Assembly (NCBI GenBank): GCA_947652605.1
Contig: OX393583.1
Span: forward strand, 13,433,222-13,497,221
Source: Elmis aenea
Lineage: Eukaryota > Arthropoda > Insecta > Coleoptera > Elmidae
DNA: 64,000 nt
Reading direction: 5' to 3'
Shown here: positions 51,096-62,611 of the stretch, in pieces
How the letters are laid out: the number at the start of each line of letters is the position of its first letter
Position numbering within the stretch: the stretch's first letter is position 1
Notes under the pieces: model-generated
Databases searched by the model: none
Told to the model about the DNA's origin: nothing
What the model saw: only the letters and a program-made list of their open reading frames with translations
Position numbers and translations under genes: made by a program

Positions 51096-52904
51096 ATGTC
51101 TGTATTTAAAGTTGGGAAAAGAAAAATAGATGAAGAAGGCAGGGTGTTTCAAGAAAAATGGGAGAAAGCATATTTCTTTGTGGAAATAAAAAATATTCCA
51201 ACTTGTTTAATATGCATCAAAAGTGTCTCTGTGGTGAAAGAATATAATCTAAAACGCCATTATGAGTCAAACCATAAGAACTATAATAAATATACCGAAA
51301 AGATACGCGATGATAAACTTAGAGATCTAAAAAATGGACTGAAATTTCAACAGGAAACGTTTTTGAATGTACATAAAATAAGTGATGCTGCTATAAAATG
51401 TAGTTATGTAACAAGTGAAAAAATTGCTCGAGCTTCGAAACCTTTTACAGACGGGGAGTTCATTAAAAATTGTATTTTAAGTGCAGTAGAAATTATGTGT
51501 CCCGAAAAAAAACAAGTATTTCAAAGTATAAGTCTATCAGGTAATACATTTGCTCAGCGTGTTGAAGATATAGCAGAGAACTTTCAAGATATATTGCGTG
51601 AAAAAATTAAAAGTTTTGTGGCATTTTCCATTGCAGTTGACGAAAGCACAGATATTAACAATACCGCTCAGTTAGCAGTATTTATTCGTGGCGTCGATGA
51701 CAATATGGATGTGGCGGAAGAACTTTTAGATATAGTGCCCATGTCAGGAACAACAACAGGAAATGACTTATATTTGTGTGTTGACAAGAGTCTTGAATAT
51801 GTTAAAGCAGACTGGTCAAAATTAGTAAGTGTGACTACAGATGGAGCTCCTGCAATAGTCGGTGTTAACGTCGGACTAGTTACGAAACTTCAAATGAAGA
51901 AGAAAACGTTGTGCGAGGACAAACTTAAATCGTTTCATTGCATCATACATCAAGAGTCCCTTTGTGCCAAAAAACTAAAGATGGAACACGTTATGGATGT
52001 AGTAATTAAGACAGTAAACTGGATACGCTCTCGTGCTTTGAACCATAGACAGTTCAGTGCTTTGCTTGATGAACTTAATTCACAATACGGAAGTCTACTG
52101 TATTACACGGAGGTTAGGTGGCTTAGTCGCGGCGTTGTTCTAAAAAGATTTTTTGAACTCTTAAAAGAAATCGACCTATTCACTTCATCCAAAGGGAAAT
52201 TGATTCCTCAGCTCACCGATAAAGATTGGTGCAAAGATTTGGGCTTTTTGGTTGACATTAAAAGCCATTTAAACATATTAAATGTTGCTCTGCAAGGGCG
52301 TGCACAAATGGTATCCCATATGTATGATTCTATTCGGTCATTTCTGACCAAACTCTGTCTTTGGGAAACCCAATTGGAAAGAAACAATTTAGTTCATTTT
52401 CCTACACTTAAATCGCTTTCTAAAAAAGCAAATGATGGTCAAAAGTACGTTTCCGAAATTCAGGAATTAAAAAGTGAATTTGAAAAGAGGTTTTCTGATT
52501 TTAAACGGCACGATAATGATCTTTTATTATTTAGTTCGCCATTTTCAATTGACATAGAAAACGTCGATGAGAACTTACAAATGGAGGTAATTGAGCTGCA
52601 GTGCAATACGGAGCTAAAAAATAAATATTACGAGGTTGGCACACCAGCCTTTTATAAATACATCGGGAGCAAGTACCCCAAATATAAAATCCATTGTGCA
52701 AAAATGCTATCAATATTCGGAAGTACTTACGTATGTGAGCAATTATTTTCAGTGATGAAACTTAACAAGTCGAAGTACCGCTCACAAATAAAGGATTCTA
52801 GACTGAATGCAGTACTGCATATTGCCACCCGAAGTGCAGAAGCGAATATTGACGTTTTAGTGCAGAAGAAAAGGTGTCAGATTTCGGGCTCAAAAGTAAA
52901 ATAA
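51096..52904 (+). CDS. hAT transposase (GTF2IRD2/ZBED-like, Charlie group)
   Basis: 602-residue DDE transposase that cuts and pastes hAT elements using TIRs and 8-bp target sites. A BED-like zinc finger lies at residues 37-60 (C37, C40, H55, H60; CLIC then HYESNH). The RNase-H-like core keeps D182 (AVDESTD), D249 (TTDGAPA) and E548 in the C-terminal CEQLFS motif, the hAT DDE triad. CHCIIHQ-type segment FHCIIHQESLCAK lies between. The hAT dimerisation region (VCEQLFSVMKLNKSKYRS) runs near the end. Sequence style is that of the GTF2IRD2/SCAND3-like transposase group. ATG 51096 gives the usual length; no frameshift or stop is present. It lies upstream of SDR gene B's first exon, so it is outside that gene, on the opposite strand. 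Confidence 0.92.
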   Translation: MSVFKVGKRKIDEEGRVFQEKWEKAYFFVEIKNIPTCLICIKSVSVVKEYNLKRHYESNHKNYNKYTEKIRDDKLRDLKNGLKFQQETFLNVHKISDAAIKCSYVTSEKIARASKPFTDGEFIKNCILSAVEIMCPEKKQVFQSISLSGNTFAQRVEDIAENFQDILREKIKSFVAFSIAVDESTDINNTAQLAVFIRGVDDNMDVAEELLDIVPMSGTTTGNDLYLCVDKSLEYVKADWSKLVSVTTDGAPAIVGVNVGLVTKLQMKKKTLCEDKLKSFHCIIHQESLCAKKLKMEHVMDVVIKTVNWIRSRALNHRQFSALLDELNSQYGSLLYYTEVRWLSRGVVLKRFFELLKEIDLFTSSKGKLIPQLTDKDWCKDLGFLVDIKSHLNILNVALQGRAQMVSHMYDSIRSFLTKLCLWETQLERNNLVHFPTLKSLSKKANDGQKYVSEIQELKSEFEKRFSDFKRHDNDLLLFSSPFSIDIENVDENLQMEVIELQCNTELKNKYYEVGTPAFYKYIGSKYPKYKIHCAKMLSIFGSTYVCEQLFSVMKLNKSKYRSQIKDSRLNAVLHIATRSAEANIDVLVQKKRCQISGSKVK

Positions 52905-52909
52905 TAATT

Positions 52910-53075
52910 AAAAATGTTATTTATTTTGAAAACGTTATTTATTTTGAAAATGTTATTTATTGCGATAATGTTTGTTTTTGAAATATTATTTATTTTGAAA
53001 GATGTTATTTATTGTGAAAATGTAATTTATTTTATTTTTATTCTGAAAACGTTATTCATTTGTGAAATGTATTTT
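52910..53075 (+). repeat. Tandem repeat after the hAT transposase stop
   Basis: About eight degenerate units of TTATTTATTTTGAAAA(T/C)G, roughly 17-20 bp each, between the stop codon and the right end. The 74-codon frame here is a translation of the repeat. Confidence 0.65.
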
Positions 53076-53412
53076 TTTTTAAATAAAAATTTTTTTAACC
53101 GCATCTCATTAAAAATTGTACACCAAGAGATTCTGTGAGCTAAAAAAAAGGTCCGTATTTCAATACGGCCCCCGTTACTCTCACACCTCATTTACTGGCC
53201 CGCAGGGACATTTGAGTTTGCGACCCCTGGTGTAGAGTAACGGGATAGTGGTCCTTGGGTATATAAAGAAATTTAAAAATTATCTTTGTTAAATAATATC
53301 AACTTATTTTATTTTTGTTACTTAATATGGTTTATAATAAAGTGTAGGTAATATACATGGATAAGTTGTGCCCCCCCACTTTTTTAGGTCACGCGCCGCC
53401 ACTGATATCCAC

Positions 53413-54536
53413 TGCAAGAATTCGTTAAAAGAACAGTTTAAAATAGAATTTTAACTGGTTTGGTCTTTATACGATAAAGTTTTATCTATTTTAATTCGAC
53501 AAGAACAAAACTATGTTTATATTATGTATATTTTTAGATATACGAATTTTATTTTTAGAGATAACCAATAAGGGAGACCAAGGCTAGTTGTCACAAAATT
53601 TAAGTTTTATTTTTTTTAAGTCTTATTTTCATAATTAATGATCAGTTTTTTTTTTCTGTTGCATACCTACATGTGTCGTGCTTTATATTCTGAATAGTTG
53701 TTGGAGCAACGAACGTCGAGCGATTTATGTGCAAAAAAATATTTATCGCGCGCAAGCAAAGTGTGACAGTTATTCGAAATACAGCTATGCGAGTGCAGAA
53801 GTGTTTTGACGTGAATGGACAACATTTTGAGCAATTATTGTGATTTTCGTGTTCGTTTTTTACTATTTGCAACAACCTTAATCTAAATGTAAATTGTAAA
53901 TGTAAATTGGAATAAAACAGATTTTTTCATTTTCTCTTAACTGCAATTTTGATTTTCTTTATCGCACATATAAAGAAACCATACGTATGAGTGGATTCGT
54001 CATAAATGGTTGTACCGAATGGTACCTCGGTACCAGTATGGTTCCATTAGAAAAAAAAAGTTTCGTCTAAAAAACCTTTTTGGAAAACTATGTTCATTAA
54101 TAAATCGCTTAATTAACTATTTTTGACGTGCTTTTGTTTTTTTGTAGCATTACATGGCTCAATGTGAATAAATCGGAGCAGTCATGGCACACTTAAATTA
54201 AAAACTAAAAATCAATTTAAAAAAACATTTGACATTAGAAATTTCACGTTTTTGGTGTTATTGGATTCAGAAAATTATGTAGAATCTAAAAATTCCATTA
54301 TATACAGGGTGTTCCATTTCAAAATCAAAAGTTAGTATCACTTCCGCTGAAACAGGAAGTGGAAAAAAATTCGTTTGGGTGTCAAAAAGTGACGTTTATA
54401 CGATGCCCCGAGTCTCAAAAAATTTTCACCCCGTATAAAAGAGCTTTCTTTTAGATTTTCAAAAATATGTAGTTTTATATATTTTATGCAAAAAATAACC
54501 AAGAAGGCAACATATGACGTTTTTACCACTTATAAT
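53413..54536. other. No recognised gene
   Basis: AT-rich DNA with short degraded CAGGGTGTTCC-type MITE ends (for example near 54302) and a CACTTCCG-TGAAACAGGAAGTG inverted block at 54340-54360. The - strand frames at 53642 and 54338 show no family resemblance. Confidence 0.5.
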
Positions 54537-55215
54537 CAGAGGCGGATTTAAGTCGTTTGGGGCCCCGGGCGCAGAAGAAAATATTGGGCCCTAAAAAAAA
54601 GAGACAGGCATGGAAAATAAAAATAAATGTATACTATTGGGTGTAAATGAAGTTTAGTACACCCCCTTTTTTTTCTTTAGTTTTGATTTTAAATTAATCA
54701 AATTTTAGACATATGATATGTGCAAAAAAACGGGCTTTTTGAGCCGTTGCATACCATTGTTTCACTTCCGGTTTCGTCGGAAATGACCCCAACGTTGTTA
54801 TTTTAAATGGAACACCCTGTATATTTTTATATTTTTGGAAAGACGAAGGTTATAAAAATTAACCAAAATAGTGCATTTGTATCCAAAATCACTTCCTATT
54901 TCCAAAAATGTAAAAATATACAGGGTGTTCCATTTAAAATAACAACGTTGGGGTCATTTCCGGCGAAACCAGAAGTGAAACAAATGTGTGCAACGGCTCA
55001 AAAAGCCCGGTTTTTTGCACATATCATATGTCTAAATTTTCATTTATCTAAAATCAAAACTAAAGAAAAAAAAGGGGGTCATTTACAGCCGGTATACCCA
55101 CCTTTTTTTTACACCCGGTATTTTAAAAAAAAATTAAGTTGGGGTTTTGCGGGGCCCTTCAGAAGTCAGGGCCCAGGGCGCGCGCCCGGTGCACCCGCCG
55201 TTAAATTCGCCTCTG
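54537..55215. mobile_element. hAT MITE hosting a mariner MITE
   Basis: Starts CAGAGGCGGATTTAAGTCGT and ends TTAAATTCGCCTCTG, flanked by a perfect 8-bp TSD CTTATAAT (54529-54536 and 55216-55223). Inside lies a TA-flanked palindromic MITE of the 39495-40782 family, at about 54637-55118. The 142-codon frame at 54807 crosses both elements and is not a gene. Confidence 0.85.
54637..55118. mobile_element. Mariner-type palindromic MITE nested in the hAT MITE
   Basis: Starts TTGGGTGTAAATGAAGTTTA after TA and ends with CACCCGG then TA. The arms share CACTTCCGGTTTCG and ATGGAACACCCTGTATATTT with the 39495-40782 element. A short duplication of the right end (55092 and 55118) leaves two possible termini. 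Confidence 0.6.
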
Positions 55216-55487
55216 CTTATAATGTAAACTTTTAACGTTTTAACATATTAAACTTTTTAAAGTACCTATTCAAATTTAGCCATGTTCAAAATACTACAAT
55301 AAACAGTTATAATTATAATATACAAAAGAATACACGGAGATTTGCTTAAGATTTTAAAAATGTACTGGGAAATGACGTTTAGTTGTTTATTAATTGCAAA
55401 CATCTTTTATTTATGAAATTATGGAAAACTTTGATGATCAAATTTTCACACAATTAGCCATATCTCGGTTATTTTTTGCAACAAATA

Positions 55488-56111
55488 CAGGGTGTGTATA
55501 AATTGGCGGAAGCGCTACACGTGACGATGTTCTTCGTAAAATTCTAAGTCGAAAATCTTGATCCAAAAATGTTGTATCATGCTACCTATGGCCTCAGGAA
55601 CCATTTAAAGAAAGAAAAAATTGGCAACATTGCATACATTGATTTGCGTTTGGACATTTTTTATCACCAATTTTTACTTAGGTATTTACAATTTTTGTTC
55701 GAAATGAAAGCCTTCAGTTCGTAAACATAGCTGCAAACTTTTAGGTATCGTAAAACACAAACTAGAAATAATTACGAGAAAAACATAGATGACGTCTAAT
55801 GACAATGTTGCCATATGTATTATTTTCATCCAAATCAGTGATTTGCATATTTTCAACACCAATTTTTGAAAGGAAGAACACAATATCTAGCAAAAAATAC
55901 TATTCGAAATTTATTTTTATTCCAAATTGCAGCTTTTTTATTTGCAAGTATTAAATAATAACGCCTATTAAAGGACTAAATGTCAAAACTTTGAGGACCT
56001 CCTGCAGACACAGCAAGCATGGTACAACATTTTCGTATTAAGATTTTCGACTTAGAATTTTACGAAGAACATCGCCACGTGTAGCGCTTCCGCCAATTTT
56101 TACACACCCTG
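55488..56111. mobile_element. TA-flanked MITE, 624 bp, copy 2
   Basis: Same ends and exactly the same length as 8103-8726, with TA on both sides. Differences are single substitutions and compensating indels. Confidence 0.8.
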
Positions 56112-57349
56112 TATATAAAACTATGTTTTTGAAAAGCTAAAAAAAAATGCTCCTTTATCTTAAGTCATTGCCAATTAAGATTTTCTTTTAAAAAATATAA
56201 GTTCACTTCATATTTCAAACGTCAAGGTCGATATTTTGTTTTTATTATATTCTTTAAATTAATCATAAAAATCTGTATAGAAAATTAGAAAACCTCCATA
56301 ACATTTACCAGCGTTACTTTAGCAATAAAAATTGGCAATACTAAATTACTCGCTTAATAAAAGACATATTGCAAATTTTTATTGCTAAAGTAACGCGGGT
56401 TTAACATTTTGTTCTATTTTAATAAATAAAGATGTTATAGTAAATTTTTAAAAGTGGTGAAATTTCATATTTCGTCTGTAGTGCCAAAATGGAAAGCGAT
56501 ATAAAAATCTGATCACATAGACGTTCTTATCTTTAAAAAATAGCCCAAGAGACCGGTACCAGATTTTCGCTAAATATTACGGTGACCGAGATACCTCGCA
56601 AAACATTCGAATTCGGTCCACCCTGTACAATTTAGCTGTAACTGTCTTTTGGAGTGATGTGGCTCCAAACGACTGACAACTTGTTATAACTGCAGGTGCA
56701 GGGCCGTTTCGAGTTTAGGCTGGCCAGTGCGAAGTTTTTTCTGTTACCTCCAAATTATTTTGTTTAATCTACCACAAGAAAAGATGAACTTTTAAAATAT
56801 GCATCTACCCACAATTCCAATGCTTACAAAATTTTTCTTGCTTTCATACACATGCAAAGTTGATATAGGTAACTTGATTAATGATTAGTAAGGAAAAACC
56901 AACAAACTCATTTTATCTATTTATTGTCTTCGAATTGTTTATAACACCTCTACAATAATAATTAATACATCTAGTAATTTTTAATTTATAACATGTAATT
57001 CTGTGTTCATAATAGCTCCCTTGTAATAGCGGATGTGTTACAAATATTTACAGTAGATGATTAAAAATAATAATTTTAAAAATCGCAACACACCGTGACT
57101 TAAAAATTCTATTAGGAATATAACAAAATATAAAACACAACCCTATCACAGGCTAAATAATTTAACAATATTGTGTCAAAACATTAAAAATGATATTCGA
57201 AAGTAATTTTAGAATCTGCAATAGCAATTGACGAACATCTATAATTGATTTTAGCGTTTAAGCATTATTTTAAAGTTAAATAATTCCCAGCATGGTTTTG
57301 ATAAAGTACTTATTCTCATTATTGGAGAGGATAGTTATTTTGTTTCTAC
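56112..57349. other. No recognised gene; one hairpin
   Basis: A stem of about 22 bp (GCGTTACTTTAGCAATAAAA and its inverse) at 56311-56398, a truncated GGTCCACCCTGTA MITE end at about 56610-56625, and otherwise plain AT-rich sequence. Confidence 0.5.
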
Positions 57350-57568
57350 CAAGGCTGTGGAAAAGAAGGGGCAGGGGGGCACGTGCCCAGGGCACCAAAA
57401 TTTTTAATGAAACTTAAACTGTATAAACATTGCTGTAATTTTTGATAATAGCACAATATTAATTGTTTTTAATGATTTTTAAATATGTAACAGACTAATG
57501 AAAGGCCTATCCAAAAGGCGCCGTATTTAAATTTGCCGCTGGTGCCAAATGTTCTAGCCACGGCCCTG
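57350..57568. mobile_element. Short hAT MITE (219 bp)
   Basis: Starts CAAGGCTGTGGAAAAGAAGG and ends CTAGCCACGGCCCTG, flanked by a perfect 8-bp TSD GTTTCTAC (57342-57349 and 57569-57576). Confidence 0.75.
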
Positions 57569-57576
57569 GTTTCTAC

Positions 57577-59280
57577 ATTTGAAATTTAAAAACTGTTTTA
57601 AAAAAAACTGAAGAGTTAAATTAGACATTTTTGTAACAACAATTTTTTGATTTAATTTAATTTCTGTAGTTAACCATTTCATGGGGTGTGGATAGCCTGC
57701 ACATCTGACAGGTCATTACTCTGTGTAAAACTGATGTGCAATAAATCATTATTAATTATTTGATTCCGTATTTAATATTTTTGGAAAATTAATAAATTGG
57801 AAAGTTATTATAATCTAAGAGCAGAAATAAATTTAACTAACGCTGTTGTGAAGGTTAGTGTCACAAAAAAAAACGTTTTCAGTGAATTAGTAATTAACAT
57901 TGGCAAAATTCGCCAGGTGTGGGTGCTTGCCTCCTAGAATCGGTGTTTAGCATTACGGCTTTTTTTGACAAAAGTGCCTAATATACAATACAATACATTT
58001 TATGCTTAAAACAAGTTTATTTTCACAGTGAAACTGTCTAATTACAAGGTCATATCTCCAAAAAAGTGGTGTTTAAAAATTATGCTATCAAACTTTAAGG
58101 GGAGCTTTCTCGGATCATTTTAAAATTAAAGGTCTTACATGCTTTTTTAACCTAGACGTGGTGTGACTGAAATTTGTCTGATTACTGTTTTTTTATTAAA
58201 AGCTTTAATCACATAAGCGTCCGCAGGGAACAGCCACGGGGCATTTGTCCCCCCTCTGGGAGCGAGTACTTTATTACCGACCAAATTTATGAGAATAATG
58301 TTAAAGGTCGGTTCAATCAAAATTTATTAATGTAATTATTTGTCTCCTGAAAAAAATTTGCGGATGCCCATGTTAGCAAATATGTTTTTTAAAATGTCTT
58401 TTGCGAAATAGTTTTAAACAATGGGTTTAAAACCGACATGTCTTAAACCAGATTAGTACTAAGAATGTACCCAATAGCAATATTCACATGTAGTAAAAGT
58501 TGAATTTGAGGTGGAGAGGGCATACTGCATAGGGCTTGTAGAAATATCAAGTTTAAAAATAATTACTAAAACTCCATTTAATTTTGATTTCAAAGAAATT
58601 ACAAATCACACTATTAAGAATTAAAATGAATCCCGCTGTTTCACAATAAAGTAAAAGCTAAAATGTTAGTCCCAAATTAACGGATGTATATAAAACCTTT
58701 TTTTTTCAAAATTAACACAGAAAACGCTTTCATAAGTTTTTTGTGCAGAGCAACAAAAATCTACTACATTATATGGGTAACTTTGGTTAAATTAGCATGA
58801 GAAATTGAATACTTCGACGAGAGCTGTTACCAAGCAACACGTTCTCGTGGCAAAAACACAAACTTATTGCGAAGTTAACAATGCCCTTGGATCATTATTA
58901 TTGAAAATACTAACATTTTTTACTTATTAAAATATGAACCAAATTTGCACTTTTTTAAATGTTAATCAAAAATAGCGCTGAACGGCGAAAAGATTATTTT
59001 TTATATGTTTATTGATATACGAAGTGTGGACAAAAAGTTTGTGCACTGAATTTTTTCTGCCAACGTGGCAACACTGTAGGCTTCTATAGTAGTTCGGTGT
59101 CTAGGGGGAAAGGGGTAAGCATTACGAATGATCAGAGCAGATTGGGCCACTGTTAAGGCTAGCGCACATAATTACCGGATCGGGGCGCAGCGCATTGCAT
59201 TTAAAAAATCCCGCAACGCACAGTAGAACCGTGTCGGGCCGCAGCGCTTCGCATTAAAATATGATTTTCCTTGCATTTTT
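57577..59280. other. No recognised gene; possible hAT fragment
   Basis: CATAAGCGTCCGCAGGGAAC at about 58212 and TTGCGGATGCCCATG at about 58375 may be degraded hAT ends of a 165-bp element, without matching TSD. GC-rich AGCGCA-rich blocks at 59165-59250 look like another degraded element end. Nothing else is recognisable. Confidence 0.4.
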
Positions 59281-59399
59281 TGATTGACTTTGCTTGAGAC
59301 TGCACGTTTGGATAGTTCTAATAAAGATTTTTATTTATTTCAACTGCTCTTCGATGGAGAGATAAAACATAATTTACATAATTTATTGACCAATGACAC

Positions 59400-59775
59400 T
59401 TGCCACTGGAGTATAGTAGAAAAAGAAGAAAGTACCACATTCCAAAACTTACTAAAATACCGATTATCACTTATCACGCTGCACAAGAAGCTATGTACAT
59501 TCGTAACGGGGATAAGTTCACTATGCAATAGGATATTGACTTTAAATATAAATCAAGATTGCGCAGAGGCTATTTAAAAGAAAAAGAGGCAGGATGTCTC
59601 TTGAATAACATGACTTGGCCACCACAATCTCCGGATCTGAATCCTAGTGAATTTTACCGAAAACAATAAAAAAATTAGTTGCTCGCATGCCAAGATTGCT
59701 AAGAAATATCAGTAGGTAAATGCAAACACGGCTTTTTGACGAAAATTCAGTAACACAACTAGTTTTTGTATTCTT
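59400..59775 (+). pseudogene. Tc1-like transposase remnant
   Basis: On + near 59600 the sequence reads NNMTWPPQSPDLNPSEFY, the third catalytic block of Tc1-type DDE_3 transposases (PxxSPDLNPxE), then RMPRLLRNIS and TRLFDE, the usual C-terminus. Stops and frame changes are frequent upstream. No matching TIRs were identified. Confidence 0.6.
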
Positions 59776-60025
59776 GCTTACTTTTATGAAATTCCAATTT
59801 TAATGTGATTAATTATTATAATTTTAATTATATATTATGTATTTATGTTATTTAGTAAAAATTTCTTTTATGTTTAAAAAAAACATTTTTTGTGTTTAAC
59901 TTTACTGTTCTCAAACTTTTAATCGGAAGTGTAAGTAGTTCTTCATTCATTTCAGAAAAAAAATATGTTACCTATACAGGGTGAGTCACGACGGACGCCG
60001 CGGAGTTTTATGGCGAAACGGTATA

Positions 60026-60680
60026 CCGGGTGTTAACCACCAGCAGTGAACATAGGGAATAATTAACATTGGTTTTAACTTTTTTTCGGATTCCTGCTCC
60101 CCAATTGAATTTATATTAAAATTAATGGTAACAATAGAAAGATTAAATTATTACGCATCATTTGAGACTATTAATAAGCTTAAATGTTTAATATTTAGTT
60201 TATAATTAATATTTTAAAATTGGATTAATTTTACAAATATAAGTAGCCATGACTGTCAATCTGACATTTGTCTTCATTAATTTTTGTTATCTGTCAATTT
60301 TTAAATCAGCGAGTTATTTCGTTTTTCACCATTAAAACTCTTCCTCTATTACAGTTTTTTTTTTCATTTTAATCAAAATCGTTAAAGAAATAACTCGCTG
60401 ATATAAAAATTGACAGATAATAACAAAAATTAATGAAGACAAATGTCAGATTGACAGTCATGGCTACTTATATTTGTAAAATTAATCCAATTTTAAAATA
60501 TTAATTATAAAGTAAATATTAAACATTTAAGCTTATTAATGGTCTCAAATGATGCGTAATAATTTTATCTTTCTACTGTTACCATTAATTTTAATATAAA
60601 TTCAATTGGGGAGCAGGAATCCGAAAAAAGTTAAAACCAATGTTAATTCCCTATGTTCACGGCTGGTGGTTAACACCCGG
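60026..60680. mobile_element. Near-perfect palindromic MITE (655 bp)
   Basis: Starts CCGGGTGTTAACCACCAGCA and ends in the reverse complement, with TA on both sides. Arms of about 300 bp are almost identical, so the DNA could form a long hairpin. No gene. Confidence 0.85.
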
Positions 60681-60757
60681 TATATTATCAAACTTCCATC
60701 ACGGTTAGATTATGTAAGTCAATAAGGGCTACATTTAAAAAATATCTTCAAACATAC

Positions 60758-61520
60758 AGGGTGCTACAAAAAAGAGTGACATATCTCTATTTAGTTAGAT
60801 AACCGCATGAGTCACTATCGTTCTATTTAAAAAAATGACTTTTTGTCAGAATACAAATTTCGTAACCTTTAAAGCCGATTAATGTAACCCAAATGTCAAT
60901 TAAAATTAACAAAAACGTTTTTCGGGCACTTAGTGACATAATAAAATTCAATTAGAGCACACTTATTAAAAAAATTAATTTTTGTTCAAAAATTGCTTGA
61001 GGTTATAAAAATTAACTAAAATGGTGCAGTCACATTCAAAATTGCTTCCTCTTTCCAATAATACAAAAATATACAGGGTGTTCCATTTGAAATAACAAAA
61101 TTAGGTTTATTTCCGGCGAAACCGGAAGTGAAACAAAAGTATACATGTGTTCACGGCCTCCTAGAGGTAAGAGGGGGTCCATGGAAGTTAAAATTTGGGG
61201 GCCCTTGTAAATGAAAAAATGTTTTTTATGATGAGGAAAAAAATACTTGGCCACTGTTTTTGGGGTCCAGCGCGCGAGACGAAATAATTTTACAATTTAT
61301 TCACATCTCAATTTTTAAATTTTATTTTGCTGTTTATTTGCAGTTTGCCGTTAAAATGCATACCAAACGAGAAAAAAAAAATTGGGGCCCCTTAGACTGG
61401 GGGCCCGGTTATGCAGCCCGTCAAGACCCCCCCTCTAGCAGGCCATCCAGTTTTTTGCACCTATCACTTGTCTAAAATCAAAGCTAAAGAAAAAAAAGGG
61501 ATGAATCTGATTTAAGTTAC
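60758..61520. repeat. Nested fragments of TA-type MITEs and a hAT-like piece
   Basis: CAGGGTGCTACAAAAAAGAG at 60758 and CAGGGTGTTCCATTTGAAAT at 61075 mark MITE ends related to 39495-40782. GGCCTCCTAGAGGTAAGAGG (61155) and CCCCCTCTAGCAGGCC (61430) form an inverted pair around about 290 bp. Open frames at 61036 and 61260 have no recognised homology. From 61520 to 62610 nothing is recognisable. Confidence 0.45.
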
Positions 61521-62611
61521 ACCCGGCATATGTCTTAAAATAACAATAGTTGCCTATTTTAATGCTATAAATTCTTGCCACCTTTTATAAAGTCATGAAA
61601 TTTCTTGTCTACGTAAAAATAATATTATTTAACAGCATTCTTTACCATGTCTTTGATATATTTTCTGAACAAAACACTCTAATTTACAATAAAAATACAT
61701 AATTTTTAATTTTTGAACTAACTTGTAAATTACAGTCATTAAAATAATTCGAATTAAAGAACAAATACTAATAACAATCACAAAAGTTTTCAAAGATGTA
61801 TCTATTGTATAAAATCAAGTTAGGTACTATTCATTAACACAATCTAAATTTACGAAATCGTTTCTCCATTAACTAAAATGAGTAATTTTATACAAGATAT
61901 AATAATACAGGTGGATACAAAGTACTCACTTCTTACTTGCGCTGTACACATCATCGTCTATGTTTCTAAGCAGTATTTGTTTTTTTTTTGTCTGCGTGAA
62001 ATTTACTACTCATACCTTCAAATGTTATTTATTTGTACAAAAATACAGGATCAATTTACACCTTTTTGACTATAATTTTCAAAGTAGAAACGTAGACAAG
62101 GACACTTCTATTCTGTTTTATTGTTAACACTTGCTGGTTCGTATTCTTCGTTACATTTTAATTTAACTCGATGCGACACACACACAAACACCAACTGCTA
62201 ATTACCATACAACATAAAAATTATGCAAATACATAATAAATTATCACAAAAATTTAACGCCTGGTAGAACTATAAACAATATCCGAGGATTTCTCTTTAG
62301 GGAAGTGCTCGTTAAGTATTTTTGATGAGTAATTAATTTTATGAATGACTTCACGCAGACTTTTATGGTGGGTACCACTTGTATTTTTTACAGCTAATTT
62401 TATCTAGGATGTATTTTTAATTTTCCATACTGACAGCTGCTTAAATCTCCTCCCCCTTAAGATCTGAAAATAAAAATTATAATTTAAAAATAATATTTGC
62501 CCACGTTTTAAAAACAAATTCATTTCACTTTCTCAAAATAGATATCTTGTTAAAAGTTAATTAAAAGACAGGGTGATTGATTGGGACCGTGCATAAGAAA
62601 TATATAAAGAA

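Larger units (their letters stand above)
50598..53229 (+). mobile_element. Apparently intact autonomous hAT transposon (2,632 bp)
   Basis: Left end CAGGGGTCGCAAACTGGCGG, right end GTTTGCGACCCCTG, flanked by a perfect 8-bp TSD GTGTAGAG (50590-50597 and 53230-53237). It carries one uninterrupted 602-codon transposase gene. Subterminal GGCCCGC motifs occur at both ends. Perfect TSD, matched TIRs and an open gene make it the youngest-looking autonomous element in the window. Confidence 0.9.
49450..53404. mobile_element. Older hAT element hosting an intact hAT
   Basis: Left end CATAGGCGGCGCGTCGGGGG and right end CACGCGCCGCCACTG, flanked by a perfect 8-bp TSD ATATCCAC (49442-49449 and 53405-53412). 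It encodes only a C-terminal transposase remnant near 49800. The hAT element at 50598-53229 is nested in it, so the age order is clear. Confidence 0.82.

Noticed and set aside
54807..55235. 142-codon open frame
   Set aside because: It crosses the boundaries of two nested MITEs and one TSD.
61878..62069. Small hydrophobic frame, possible membrane peptide
   Set aside because: AT-rich chance frame with no start context or neighbouring support.
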